Source of the DNA: Mesotoga sp. UBA6090
GTDB taxonomy: Bacteria; Thermotogota; Thermotogae; Petrotogales; Kosmotogaceae
Reading direction: 5' to 3'
DNA length: 64,000 nt
NCBI RefSeq assembly: GCF_002435945.1
Contig: NZ_DIXC01000060.1
Location: 78,447-142,446, forward strand
Shown: positions 52,984 to 62,042 of the stretch, piece by piece
Layout: each line of letters opens with the position of its first letter
Numbering within the stretch: the stretch's first letter is position 1
Translations under genes and position numbers: made by a program
Notes under the pieces: model-generated
What the model was told of the DNA's origin: nothing
Seen by the model: the letters and a program-made list of their open reading frames with translations, nothing else
Database searches by the model: none

Positions 52984-54138
52984 CTACAGATCCATTATCT
53001 CGGACTTAACTCTCGATATTGCGTCGAGAACCTCCTGTGGAGTTATTAATTCACCATTAACTTTGCTTAGATGCTCAATCTTTGCGCCACGCTTGTTTAG
53101 CCTGGATACTTCATAGAGAATTTGCCCAAGGTTCATCTCGGCAACAATTACGGCGCTCATCTTTTTTAGGAGCTGCCTGAGTCTTGTACTCGGAAATGGC
53201 CAAATGGTGACCGGTTTGAAGAGTCCAACATTGATTTTGTCCTCTCTTGCCATCTTCACGGCCTTGATTGCGCTTCTAGCAACTGATCCGTATGCGAGAA
53301 CAAGTATTTCGGCATCCTCTGTCAGGTACTCATCATATATGACTATTTCATCACTGTGAAGCCTAATCTTGTTGTCCAGCCTTCTCAACAGCCTGGCTGA
53401 ATCAGATGGGGATCCAACCGGGAAACCCGATTCGTCGTGAACAAGGCCGGAAACATGAAATCTTGACTTCCCCATCTTAACAAGAGGTGTAGCCAGCATC
53501 TGATCATCACCTTCAAAGGGATGAAAGATATCATCTTCAGCCATTTCTGTCTCGCCCACTCTTTGAACTTCCATAATCTCTGAATCATGAGGAAGATAAA
53601 CACTTTCCCTCATATGACCCAGAATTTCATCCATCAGAAAGATAACCGGCGTTCTATATAATTCGGCGTAGTTGAAGGCAGTGATTATGTACTTGTAAAC
53701 TTCTTCAACGTTTGAAGGATAAATTGCAATGATCTGATGATCACCATGAGTGCCCCATCTCGCTTGCATGATATCTCCTTGAGCCGTCTTTGTGGGCATA
53801 CCTGTTGAGGGTCCGCCTCGCTGTACATTGACTATTACGGTAGGAGTCTCTGTCATTGCCGCGTACCCTATCGCTTCCTGCATCAAAGAAAAACCTGGTC
53901 CACTGGTTGCAGTCATTGATTTCTCACCGGCGAGAGATGCACCTATTATTGCTGCCGCGCTTGCAATTTCATCCTCCATCTGAATGAAAGTTCCTCCTAT
54001 TTTCGGAAGCTCTCTTGCCATTGTCTCGGCAATTTCTGTGGCTGGCGTAATTGGATAGCCGGCGAAAAACCTACATCCAGCCTTTATTGCTCCAAGTGCA
54101 CATGCTTCGTCACCCTGAAGCAGCATGAATTCACGCAT
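52984..54138 (-). CDS. korA: 2-oxoacid:ferredoxin oxidoreductase, alpha subunit (KorA-like)
   Basis: 384 aa. Starts LLQGDEACALGAIKAGCRFFAGYPITPATEIAE, typical of 2-oxoglutarate:ferredoxin oxidoreductase alpha, then GPGFSLMQEAIGYA and NVQRGGPSTGMPTK. Overlaps korD by 8 nt. The TPP-binding beta subunit and the gamma subunit, usually next in the operon, are not here: spoVS follows on the same strand after ~120 nt. Confidence 0.9.
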   Translation of the reverse strand: MREFMLLQGDEACALGAIKAGCRFFAGYPITPATEIAETMARELPKIGGTFIQMEDEIASAAAIIGASLAGEKSMTATSGPGFSLMQEAIGYAAMTETPTVIVNVQRGGPSTGMPTKTAQGDIMQARWGTHGDHQIIAIYPSNVEEVYKYIITAFNYAELYRTPVIFLMDEILGHMRESVYLPHDSEIMEVQRVGETEMAEDDIFHPFEGDDQMLATPLVKMGKSRFHVSGLVHDESGFPVGSPSDSARLLRRLDNKIRLHSDEIVIYDEYLTEDAEILVLAYGSVARSAIKAVKMAREDKINVGLFKPVTIWPFPSTRLRQLLKKMSAVIVAEMNLGQILYEVSRLNKRGAKIEHLSKVNGELITPQEVLDAISRVKSEIMDL

Positions 54139-54355
54139 CTTCTTTCACCGCCTCTAGTTCATGAACATCGATCGCAAAATCCGGACAAGCGTTTTCGCAC
54201 ATGAGGCAACCTATACAGGTCTTCTGATCAATTATCTGTGGCCTGCCCAGTTCTCCCTTGGTGATCGTCTTCGTGGGACATATCCAATAGCATATACCGC
54301 ACTTTTTACACAGAGTGTGATTGATATTTACTTGATACTGCTTCCTTACAGCCAT
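54131..54355 (-). CDS. korD: 2-oxoacid:ferredoxin oxidoreductase delta subunit (2x[4Fe-4S] ferredoxin)
   Basis: 74 aa from one of two adjacent ATGs (54358/54355) behind GGGAGG. Two cluster motifs are complete: CKKCGICYWICP and CIGCLMCENACP. It passes electrons between the oxidoreductase and ferredoxin. 22 nt after oadB and overlapping korA, so all three are in one operon. Confidence 0.9.
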   Translation of the reverse strand: MAVRKQYQVNINHTLCKKCGICYWICPTKTITKGELGRPQIIDQKTCIGCLMCENACPDFAIDVHELEAVKEDA

Positions 54356-54377
54356 CATGTCCTCCCACTCCACATTA

Positions 54378-55499
54378 TCATATTATTGAAAGGAATACCC
54401 CTGCAGCAACTGCCGATCCGATTACACCCGAGATATTCGGTCCCATAGCGTGCATAAGAACAAAGTTTGTCGGATCCTCCTCCGAAGCTACTTTCTGCGC
54501 TACCCTTGCGGCTGTTGGGACAGCCGAAACACCTGCAGCGCCTATCAAAGGATTCACTTTATTCGTGGAAAACACATTCATCAACTTAGCGAATAGAATT
54601 CCCGAAGCAGTTGCTAAAATGAAGGCAGCACAACCCAATCCCAAAATCATTATACTCTCCAACGTAAGGAATATCTTCCCGTCTGCCTTGGCACCCACAG
54701 ATACACATAACAAGATTATTACAGTATCGGAGATGTACTTTCCTGAAGCTTCAACCAAGCGCTTCGTTCTGCCGTTCTCTCTTAGAAGATTTCCTAGCAT
54801 CAACATTCCAACTAATGGAAGTGCCTGGGGAACGATTAGCGATATCGCGATAGTTGCGACAATCGGGAAGACGATTCTTTCGAGCTTCGAAACTTTCCTG
54901 AGCTTCTTTCCCATCGTTATCGAGCGTTCTTTGCGAGTAGTGAGAAGTCTCATTATTGGCGGTTGAAGAACAGGGATCAAGGCAATATATGAATACGAAG
55001 CTATGGCAATTATGGGAAGGAACTGGGATTCCAAAATACTGGCAACGTATATGGAAGTAGGTCCATCGGCTCCACCAATAATGGCTATCGCCGCTGCATC
55101 TGAAATGGAAAATCCCATCCAGTTCGCTGCCAGAAAGGTGATGAAAATCCCTATCTGTGCAGCAGCCCCCAAAAACAGTGTCTTGGGATTAGCTAAGACG
55201 AAAGAGAAGTCAGTAACCGCACCAATACCGAGAAATATCAAAGGGGGATATATTCCTAGCATCAGTCCCTGTTGCAGGATCCACATGATACCCGTTCCCG
55301 GAGCAAAAACCCCAGTGACCTCTGGAGGAATATTCGCAATTACCATTCCGAACGCAATAGGCACAAGAAGAAGTGGTTCAGCATCTTTTGCAACTGCAAG
55401 ATAGACGAGAAGCCCTGCAATTGCAAACATTACCCAATTTTCCCAGCTTACCGTGGCGAATCCTGTCTGTGCTAGATATCCCGAGATCAACGCTGCCAT
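54378..55499 (-). CDS. oadB: Na+-translocating decarboxylase beta subunit
   Basis: 373 aa from the ATG at 55499 (GGAGG 10 nt upstream); a TTG at 55508 is too close to the site. Membrane subunit that couples decarboxylation of oxaloacetate or methylmalonyl-CoA to Na+ export. Signatures are IIGGADGPTSIYVAS (Na+-site loop) and GAAGVSAVPTAARVAQKV near the C-terminus. The alpha (carboxytransferase/biotin) and gamma subunits are not in the window. Confidence 0.93.
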   Translation of the reverse strand: MAALISGYLAQTGFATVSWENWVMFAIAGLLVYLAVAKDAEPLLLVPIAFGMVIANIPPEVTGVFAPGTGIMWILQQGLMLGIYPPLIFLGIGAVTDFSFVLANPKTLFLGAAAQIGIFITFLAANWMGFSISDAAAIAIIGGADGPTSIYVASILESQFLPIIAIASYSYIALIPVLQPPIMRLLTTRKERSITMGKKLRKVSKLERIVFPIVATIAISLIVPQALPLVGMLMLGNLLRENGRTKRLVEASGKYISDTVIILLCVSVGAKADGKIFLTLESIMILGLGCAAFILATASGILFAKLMNVFSTNKVNPLIGAAGVSAVPTAARVAQKVASEEDPTNFVLMHAMGPNISGVIGSAVAAGVFLSII

Positions 55500-55524
55500 G
55501 ATAGGCAAACCTCCAAAATAGCAA

Positions 55525-55548
55525 AGGCCGCACCCTCAGGCGCGGCCT
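55525..55548 (-). terminator. Intrinsic terminator of ppdK
   Basis: AGGCCGC/GCGGCCT stem 11 nt after the ppdK stop, followed on the minus strand by TTTGCTATTTT. It separates ppdK from the oadB operon. Confidence 0.78.
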
Positions 55549-55558
55549 GAAATAACGA

Positions 55559-58201
55559 CTATCCATTCTTCACTACTGCTTGAGCTGCCGCTAACCTAGC
55601 CACGGGAACTCTGTAAGGAGAACAACTGACATAATTGAGACCTACAATATGACAGAATTCAACCGATGAAGGCTCTCCACCATGCTCACCACAGATTCCT
55701 ACCTTAAGATCCGGCCTGGTTGAGCGTCCCTTCTCTGTTCCCATTTTAACGAGCTGTCCAACACCGGTTCTGTCCAACTTCTGGAATGGATCACTCTCTA
55801 AAATGTCCTTCTCCAAATAATCGCCGACGAATTTTCCATAGTCGTCTCTGCTAAACCCATAGGTCATCTGAGTAAGGTCATTTGTTCCGAAGCTAAAGAA
55901 CTCTGCTTCTTTGGCTATTTCATCAGCAGTCAGTGCGGCTCTCGGCACCTCAATCATTGTTCCGACCTTGTATTCAAGCTTCATTCCCGACTCAACAACC
56001 AGTTCCTCGGCCGCCTTCATGATTATCGATTTGACGTACTTCAACTCTTCTAGCTCGACAATCAATGGAATCATGATTTCGGGAACGACTGACTTTCCTT
56101 CCTTCACTAAGCGCAGAGCTGCTCCAATTATCGCCTTAGTCTGCATTTCGGCTATCTCAGGATATACTACGGCAAGTCTGCAACCTCTGAATCCCATCAT
56201 CGGGTTGAATTCATGAAGATCTTCAATAGTTGCCTTGAGCTCCTCATATGTCATGCCCATCTCTTCTGAAAGTTCTTTCACGTCCTCTTCATCTTTTGGA
56301 AGGAATTCGTGAAGAGGGGGATCGAGAAGCCTTATAGTGACAGGAAGCCCTTCCATAGCCTTGAATATCCCATAAAAATCCTCTTCCTGCATCGGAAGAA
56401 TCTTAGCCAGTGACTTCTCTCTCTGCTCTTTCGTATTAGAGGTAATCATCTGTCGGACAGCAAAAATCCTGTCTTCCTGGAAGAACATGTGCTCGGTCCT
56501 CGTAAGACCTATTCCTTCTGCACCGAACTCCCGAGCTATCTTCGCATCGTTTGGAGTGTCGGCGTTGGTCCTTATTCCGAGTTTCCTGATTTCGTCTGCC
56601 CAATTGAGGAGCTTAGCCAGAGGCCCTTCGAGACCCTGAGGCTTGACGGAATCCAGCTTGCCCATGAAGACCTCGCCAGAAGTACCGTCGATGCTTATCC
56701 ATTCGCCTTCCTTTATAATCTTTCCATTCACCTTCATGACTCTTGTCTTCTGATCAACTTCAACGGCTTCACAACCTACAATACAGGTCTTGCCCATTCC
56801 TCTGGCAACGACTGCGGCATGAGAAGTCTTGCCTCCAGTAGAGGTCAGAATCCCCTGGGCAGCCGCCATTCCGGCAATATCTTCTGGAGAAGTTTCCGGC
56901 CTAACAAGAATGACAGATTTGCTCTCATCCCTAACCATTCTTTCTGCCGTTTCGGGGTCAAAGGCAACTACTCCGGCTGCCGCTCCCGGAGATGCTGCTA
57001 TTCCCTTTGCGAGGAGCTCCGCACTCTCCATAGTCTCCTTCGTGAAATAAGGGTGAAGAAGAGTCTCGATATGTTCGGGGGTGACTCTCATAACTGCTTC
57101 TTCTTTGGAAATTTTCTTTTCTTCAGCAAGATCAACTGCGATCTTGACGCTTGCGTAGGGCGTTCGCTTTCCATTACGAGTCTGAAGCAAATACAGAATC
57201 CCGTGTTCAACAGTAAATTCAATATCCTGCATGTCTCTATAATGGTTTTCCAGTTTGCTAAAGATATCTAGTAGCTGATCGTAAACTGCTGGACTAATAT
57301 CCTGAAGTTTTGTTAGAGGGAATGGCGTACGCGTTCCGGCAACAACGTCCTCTCCCTGAGCGTTCGGCAAATACTCTCCATAGAATTGCTTCTCGCCGGT
57401 ATTAGGATCTCTCGTGAATGCGACTCCCGTTCCGCTATCTTCTCCCGTGTTGCCAAAAACCATTGCCACAACGTTCACCGCAGTTCCCAGAAGTTCTCCT
57501 TCTTTTATTCCATTAAGGGCACGATACTTTATCGCCCTTTCATTCATCCAACTACCAAATACTGCGTCAATCGCCATCCACAATTGTTTCCAAGGATCCT
57601 GAGGGAACTCTTTGCCGGCCTTCTTGTAGACCTCTAGATATCTCTTCACGACCTCTTTCATATCTTCTGCATCAAGTTCCGTATCAAGTTTCACGCCTTT
57701 TTCCTTCTTGATACTCTTCAGTGCTCCTTCGAACTCGGAGTGCTCGATTTTTAGAACAACGTCGCCGAACATCTGAAGAAATCTTCTATAGGCGTCGTAG
57801 CAGAATCTGGGATTGCCGGACTCTTTGACCAAACCATTTACAGTGTCATCATTGAGACCAAGATTTAGAATCGTGTCCATCATGCCAGGCATTGAGATTG
57901 CTGCCCCTGACCTCACCGAAACAAGCAGTGGTCTCTCAGTAGAACCAAACCCCTTTCCTGTTTCTTCTTCCAAAAGCTTTACAGCTTCTTCCACTTCATT
58001 CTCCAGGCTTTTTGGATATTTATTACCGTGCTCGTAGTAGTACTTGCAGACCTCTGTGGAAATAGTGAATCCCGGAGGAACAGGTATCCCTATCTTAACC
58101 ATCTCGGATAGGTTTGCTCCCTTTCCGCCAAGAAGATTCTTCATCTTCGCGTCTCCTTCGGCCTTCTTTTTTCCAAAATAGTACACAAATTTCTCTGACA
58201 C
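55559..58201 (-). CDS. ppdK: Pyruvate, phosphate dikinase
   Basis: 880 aa, normal. Interconverts pyruvate+ATP+Pi and PEP+AMP+PPi. N-terminal ATP-grasp part with LLGGKGANLSEM and SVRSGAAISMPGMMDT; the phosphohistidine domain GGKTSHAAVVARGMGK at about residue 450; C-terminal TIM barrel with the PEP site, TRTEHMFF and a late GICGEHGGEPSS. GTG start behind AAGGGAGG. Confidence 0.97.
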   Translation of the reverse strand: MSEKFVYYFGKKKAEGDAKMKNLLGGKGANLSEMVKIGIPVPPGFTISTEVCKYYYEHGNKYPKSLENEVEEAVKLLEEETGKGFGSTERPLLVSVRSGAAISMPGMMDTILNLGLNDDTVNGLVKESGNPRFCYDAYRRFLQMFGDVVLKIEHSEFEGALKSIKKEKGVKLDTELDAEDMKEVVKRYLEVYKKAGKEFPQDPWKQLWMAIDAVFGSWMNERAIKYRALNGIKEGELLGTAVNVVAMVFGNTGEDSGTGVAFTRDPNTGEKQFYGEYLPNAQGEDVVAGTRTPFPLTKLQDISPAVYDQLLDIFSKLENHYRDMQDIEFTVEHGILYLLQTRNGKRTPYASVKIAVDLAEEKKISKEEAVMRVTPEHIETLLHPYFTKETMESAELLAKGIAASPGAAAGVVAFDPETAERMVRDESKSVILVRPETSPEDIAGMAAAQGILTSTGGKTSHAAVVARGMGKTCIVGCEAVEVDQKTRVMKVNGKIIKEGEWISIDGTSGEVFMGKLDSVKPQGLEGPLAKLLNWADEIRKLGIRTNADTPNDAKIAREFGAEGIGLTRTEHMFFQEDRIFAVRQMITSNTKEQREKSLAKILPMQEEDFYGIFKAMEGLPVTIRLLDPPLHEFLPKDEEDVKELSEEMGMTYEELKATIEDLHEFNPMMGFRGCRLAVVYPEIAEMQTKAIIGAALRLVKEGKSVVPEIMIPLIVELEELKYVKSIIMKAAEELVVESGMKLEYKVGTMIEVPRAALTADEIAKEAEFFSFGTNDLTQMTYGFSRDDYGKFVGDYLEKDILESDPFQKLDRTGVGQLVKMGTEKGRSTRPDLKVGICGEHGGEPSSVEFCHIVGLNYVSCSPYRVPVARLAAAQAVVKNG

Positions 58202-58236
58202 TTTGTTTCCTCCCTTCCTGAAAGCATATTCGACCG

Positions 58237-58245
58237 ATTATATCA
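58237..58245 (-). promoter_or_regulatory. Extended -10 promoter of ppdK
   Basis: Minus strand TGATATAAT (TGn plus perfect TATAAT), ~36 nt before the GTG. No good -35. The interval up to the opu terminator shows no supportable gene. Confidence 0.6.
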
Positions 58246-58369
58246 TAGCCAGCCAGACGAGGTGTCTTCCTACAACGTCACTGAGAAGGTCTGTTTCGTT
58301 GGCTTCAGTGAACATCGAAGCTGCCACAACATTGAGGAATCAATCATTATTCGGCCAGTACAATAACAA

Positions 58370-58387
58370 AGCCGCCCTGAGGCGGCT
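58370..58387 (-). terminator. Intrinsic terminator of the opu operon
   Basis: AGCCGCC/GGCGGCT with a 4-nt loop, followed on the minus strand by TTTGTTATTGT, ~21 nt after the substrate-binding protein stop. Confidence 0.8.
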
Positions 58388-58408
58388 CTAAATCCAATAA
58401 TAACTAAT

Positions 58409-59293
58409 TTAATCTATCAGACCCAATCCCTTAAGGAATCCTTCGGCAACTTCATCCGGCTCATAACCACCAGCGTCTACCAAATAATTCAGCCTGATCA
58501 TTATTGGTTCCGAAAGATAAACAGATATTGGTCTCAAGATCTCTTCTATCTCGGGATTGTTATCCAGCACTTCCTTACGTACGGTAACTGCAAGATTGTA
58601 TGACGGGAAGAAATTCTTGGTATCTTCGAGTACAAGCAGATTGTATTTCTCCAGCTTTCCGTCAGTAGAAAAGACCATGGCAACATCGATCTGGTTCTTG
58701 TCAAGTGCCTCATAGGTAAGCCCGATCTCCATTGTCTTCACTTGCCTCTTTTCCACAGCAAAACCGTATGTCTCACACATCGGCCAGAACCCATCATCTC
58801 TTTCAAGGAATTCATATACGACTCCAAAGAGAAGATCCGGATCTTCGTGGGTTAGCTCAGCGAGATCTTCGAGTGTTGCAAGTCCATGCTCAGCAGCGAA
58901 ATCTCTTCTAACTGCAAGAGCATAAGTGTTGTTGAAATTGGCCATGTCAAGCCATACAATGCCATTTTCGAGATCTTCGGCCTTTACAGCATTGTAAAGT
59001 TCAAGAGGATCTCTGATCATCTTTTCGTGGCCCAAATACGTTGGCCAGGCCGTACCCGTATAGTCTGCGTAAAGATCAATCTGTCCAGTTTCGAGTGCAC
59101 TTCTTGCAACAAACGAGCTCATTCCAAAATTCTCGGTCACTCTGAACCCGGCATTTTCCAGAAGCTGAGAAATCATGCTACTTACAATGTACTGTTCTGT
59201 GAAGTTTTTTGCTCCAACACTCAGTCTTGTCTGACCAAATGACATGACCGTTGCCACTAATACTACCAGCGTAATAAGAAATACTCTCTTCAA
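58409..59293 (-). CDS. Osmoprotectant ABC transporter substrate-binding protein (OpuBC-like)
   Basis: 294 aa with signal peptide MKRVFLITLVVLVATVMSFG. The mature start TRLSVGAKNFTEQYIVSSMISQLLE and DLYADYTGTAWPTYLG are the QAT-family glycine betaine/choline/carnitine binding signature. No lipobox Cys. Last gene of a four-gene operon with two permeases and a CBS-ATPase. Confidence 0.9.
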   Translation of the reverse strand: MKRVFLITLVVLVATVMSFGQTRLSVGAKNFTEQYIVSSMISQLLENAGFRVTENFGMSSFVARSALETGQIDLYADYTGTAWPTYLGHEKMIRDPLELYNAVKAEDLENGIVWLDMANFNNTYALAVRRDFAAEHGLATLEDLAELTHEDPDLLFGVVYEFLERDDGFWPMCETYGFAVEKRQVKTMEIGLTYEALDKNQIDVAMVFSTDGKLEKYNLLVLEDTKNFFPSYNLAVTVRKEVLDNNPEIEEILRPISVYLSEPIMIRLNYLVDAGGYEPDEVAEGFLKGLGLID

Positions 59294-59314
59294 AACTAAA
59301 CACCTCCATGTTTC

Positions 59315-59956
59315 CTATGTTCTGAGGCCTTTCGAAGTCAGAGCCTTCTCCGAAAAACCTAGGATTATGTCTACTGCTATCGCCAGGATCGTCACAGGAA
59401 TTGCTCCTGCAATTATCATTGGACCCTTTGTCATACGGAGTCCTGTGAAAATAATCTCTCCCAGACCACCCGCACCAATTGATGCGGCAATAGCAGTAGT
59501 ACCGATATTTATTGTCGCCGAGCTTCTAATTCCCGAAAGCATTGTTGGAACTGTGACAGGCATTTCCACCTTCCACAATACCTGCCTGTTAGTCATTCCC
59601 ATTCCTTTAGCCGCCTCTTTCATCTTCATCGAAACATTCATTAAGCCGGAAGCAGTGTTGAAAACTACTGGCACAAGACTGTACAGGAACAGAGCCACCA
59701 CAGCTGGCGGGGCTCCAATTCCCATGAAGAGGAAAACAAGAGCGATCACTGCGATACTGGGTACGGCCTGAGTTGCTCCTGTAATCGATAAAACCAGGTT
59801 ACCGGCCCTTCTGTGACCTGGCCTGGTAACGAAAATTCCAATTGCAACCCCCGCCACTACCGCCATACTCCAGGAAGCAAGGAAAATGAAAACGTGTTCA
59901 AGAAACTTTTCCATGATGTAACCAGAATTCTCGACCATATATTCCAAGACTTCCAT
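59315..59956 (-). CDS. Osmoprotectant ABC transporter permease (OpuBD-like)
   Basis: 213 aa from the ATG at 59956, five bases after the ATPase stop, with AGGAGTGAGG upstream. Five to six helices; EAA-type loop MKEAAKGMGMTNRQVLWKVEMPV, and later ASIGAGGLGEIIF. Paralogous to the permease at 61100. Confidence 0.9.
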   Translation of the reverse strand: MEVLEYMVENSGYIMEKFLEHVFIFLASWSMAVVAGVAIGIFVTRPGHRRAGNLVLSITGATQAVPSIAVIALVFLFMGIGAPPAVVALFLYSLVPVVFNTASGLMNVSMKMKEAAKGMGMTNRQVLWKVEMPVTVPTMLSGIRSSATINIGTTAIAASIGAGGLGEIIFTGLRMTKGPMIIAGAIPVTILAIAVDIILGFSEKALTSKGLRT

Positions 59957-59960
59957 AGCC

Positions 59961-61088
59961 TCACTCCTCATCAGATGATTCATAAGTGCCTACTAGGTTT
60001 ACAAGATCTTTGAACCTCAGGGTACCAAGTAGCCTCTCTTTATCATCTACTACCGGTAATGAGGAAAGCCCGGTATTCATGATCAATGACATCGCCTCCA
60101 TCAAATTCGAAAGAGGTTGTATGGTCTCGATAGATCTCAAGTAATCCTTCAGGGGCTCTTCATCAGACGCTTTTTTGAGCTGTTTCAGCATCACATAGCC
60201 CTTAAGTCTCTTGTTACCATCGACAACGTAGGCAAATTTCCTTCCCTCATTGTTGAGAAAATCCTTTGCCTTTTTCACATCGCAGTCACCTGTATCTTCG
60301 ATCCACTTTCCACCGGGAACGTAAGTCTCTCTTACTCGAACAAGTTCAAGACCCTTCAACGCTCTGTCTGCACCAAGAAGATCTTCAACAAACTCGTTAG
60401 CCGGTTCCTGAACTACCTTCATGGTATCGGCATACTGAACTAGCTTTCCATTGTCTAGAATAGCTATCTTATCACCCAATTTAATCGCTTCTCGAATATC
60501 GTGAGTAACAAAGATAATCGTCTTCTCGATCTTCGACTGAATCTCGAGAAACCCGTCCTGAAGTTTTTCGCGGTTTATTGGGTCTATTGCCCCAAAAGGT
60601 TCATCCATAAGAACTATCTTGGGGTCAGAAGCTAGACCTCTCGCAACTCCGACTCTCTGGCGTTGACCACCCGAAAGTTGCGCCGGATACTTCTCTGCGA
60701 AATCAGAAGGCTCGAGATTAACTAAATCAAGTAGTTCGTAGACATGCTTCTTTGTCCTTGATTCATCCCACTTCATTAGTCTGGGAGTTACGGCAATATT
60801 ATCGAAAACGGTCATGTGAGGAAAAAGCCCAATCTCCTGAATCACATAGCCAATGCTTCTCCTCAATTTGATGGGGTTAATTTCGTCAAGAGAAGTCCCT
60901 TCGACAATAATCTCCCCGCTGGTCTTCTCAACCAATCTGTTGATCATCTTGAGAGTAGTTGTCTTTCCACAACCAGAAGGGCCAATAAGTATTGTCAGTT
61001 TCTTATCTTCAAATGATATGTTCAGATTGTCCACAGCTCTGATTCCGACTTCGTATTCTTTGACTACGTCCTTGAATTCTATCGACAT
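59961..61088 (-). CDS. Osmoprotectant ABC transporter ATPase with C-terminal CBS domain (OpuBA-like)
   Basis: 375 aa from the second of two adjacent ATGs (61091/61088) after GAGGAGGAGA. Walker A GPSGCGKTT, signature LSGGQRQRVGVARGL, Walker B IVLMDEPFGAID. A CBS part after ~residue 250 ends with SSLPVVDDKERLLGTLRFKDLVNL. In OpuA-type importers such domains sense ionic strength or c-di-AMP. Confidence 0.93.
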   Translation of the reverse strand: MSIEFKDVVKEYEVGIRAVDNLNISFEDKKLTILIGPSGCGKTTTLKMINRLVEKTSGEIIVEGTSLDEINPIKLRRSIGYVIQEIGLFPHMTVFDNIAVTPRLMKWDESRTKKHVYELLDLVNLEPSDFAEKYPAQLSGGQRQRVGVARGLASDPKIVLMDEPFGAIDPINREKLQDGFLEIQSKIEKTIIFVTHDIREAIKLGDKIAILDNGKLVQYADTMKVVQEPANEFVEDLLGADRALKGLELVRVRETYVPGGKWIEDTGDCDVKKAKDFLNNEGRKFAYVVDGNKRLKGYVMLKQLKKASDEEPLKDYLRSIETIQPLSNLMEAMSLIMNTGLSSLPVVDDKERLLGTLRFKDLVNLVGTYESSDEE

Positions 61089-61099
61089 CATTCTCCTCC

Positions 61100-61762
61100 T
61101 CACTTATCCCGTTCAATCTTCAGACCTTTAGGAGTAATGACCTCTTCCAGGGCAAGTAAACCGTAGTTCATTCCTATTCCCAAGGCTGATACAATAATCG
61201 CTCCAAGAAGAACCATGTTGAAATTCGATCTTCCAAGTCCTGAGAAGATAAAATATCCCAGGCCTCTCGCGCCTATGAGATAGGCGATGGTCGCTACACT
61301 CACACCCATTACCGCCGCATTTCTCACGCCGGCCATGATAATCGGGATAGTAAGTGGAAGTCTTACTCTGAAAAGTATTTGGCTATTAGTCATTCCCATA
61401 CCTTTGGCCGCCTCTATCATTCTGGGATCGACTGAATTCACTGCCACCACAGTATTCCTTATGACAGGAAGGAAGGAATAGATCACTAGAGCAATAACTG
61501 CCGGAGTGACTCCAATCCCTGCTTTCAGCGGGGCCAGCAAGACGACCATATAACCGAAGAGTGCGAGACTGGGAATCGTCATGAGAATTCCCGCTCCGTA
61601 GAGAGTTATCGACGAAACCTTCTTGTTTCTTGAAACGATTATTCCAATGGGTACGCCAATCCCAATTGCAATTGGTACCGCTATCGCAATAATCTTTATG
61701 TGATTAAGCAGCTCTATCAGCACCAGGTCGTAGTTTCTTGCCAGATACTCAAAGAAACCCAT
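61100..61762 (-). CDS. Osmoprotectant ABC transporter permease (OpuBB-like)
   Basis: 220 aa. EAA loop MIEAAKGMGMTNSQILFRVRLPL, then IGARGLGYFIFSGL. First gene of the opu operon, 12 nt before the ATPase gene. The two permeases would form a heterodimer. Confidence 0.9.
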   Translation of the reverse strand: MGFFEYLARNYDLVLIELLNHIKIIAIAVPIAIGIGVPIGIIVSRNKKVSSITLYGAGILMTIPSLALFGYMVVLLAPLKAGIGVTPAVIALVIYSFLPVIRNTVVAVNSVDPRMIEAAKGMGMTNSQILFRVRLPLTIPIIMAGVRNAAVMGVSVATIAYLIGARGLGYFIFSGLGRSNFNMVLLGAIIVSALGIGMNYGLLALEEVITPKGLKIERDK

Positions 61763-61937
61763 ACTCTTCTCCTTCCAAATCTTCCGACAAAAAGTAGGTG
61801 AACGGAATGATTAAGACCTTCCCCAATAACTAAGTATTAACTTTCAGCCTAAGAATTATTCGTTGCTGAGCAAACAAGATAAACAAGACAAGACCCTAAT
61901 CAGAGTTATTCAATCACTAGACTTATGACGTATATTT

Positions 61938-61946
61938 ATTATAGCA
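61938..61946 (-). promoter_or_regulatory. Extended -10 promoter of the opu operon
   Basis: Minus strand TGCTATAAT, TGn plus perfect TATAAT, in the 280-nt gap before the operon; the -35 is weak. It implies a ~165-nt untranslated leader. Nothing else supportable in 61763-62042. Confidence 0.55.
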
Positions 61947-62042
61947 CAGAGCACGATTGAATTCCTAGAAAGACGAACTCTTCCTGAGAAGAGCTTCTTA
62001 ACTTAGAAGTGCTTTCTACGAGAAACATAACGATACAGCAAG

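Noticed and set aside
58250..58340. Short protein-like frame on the minus strand between the opu terminator and ppdK (TEANETDLLSDVVGRHL)
   Set aside because: No start codon with a ribosome site, an in-frame TGA just upstream, and the ppdK promoter overlaps its end; too little to call a remnant.
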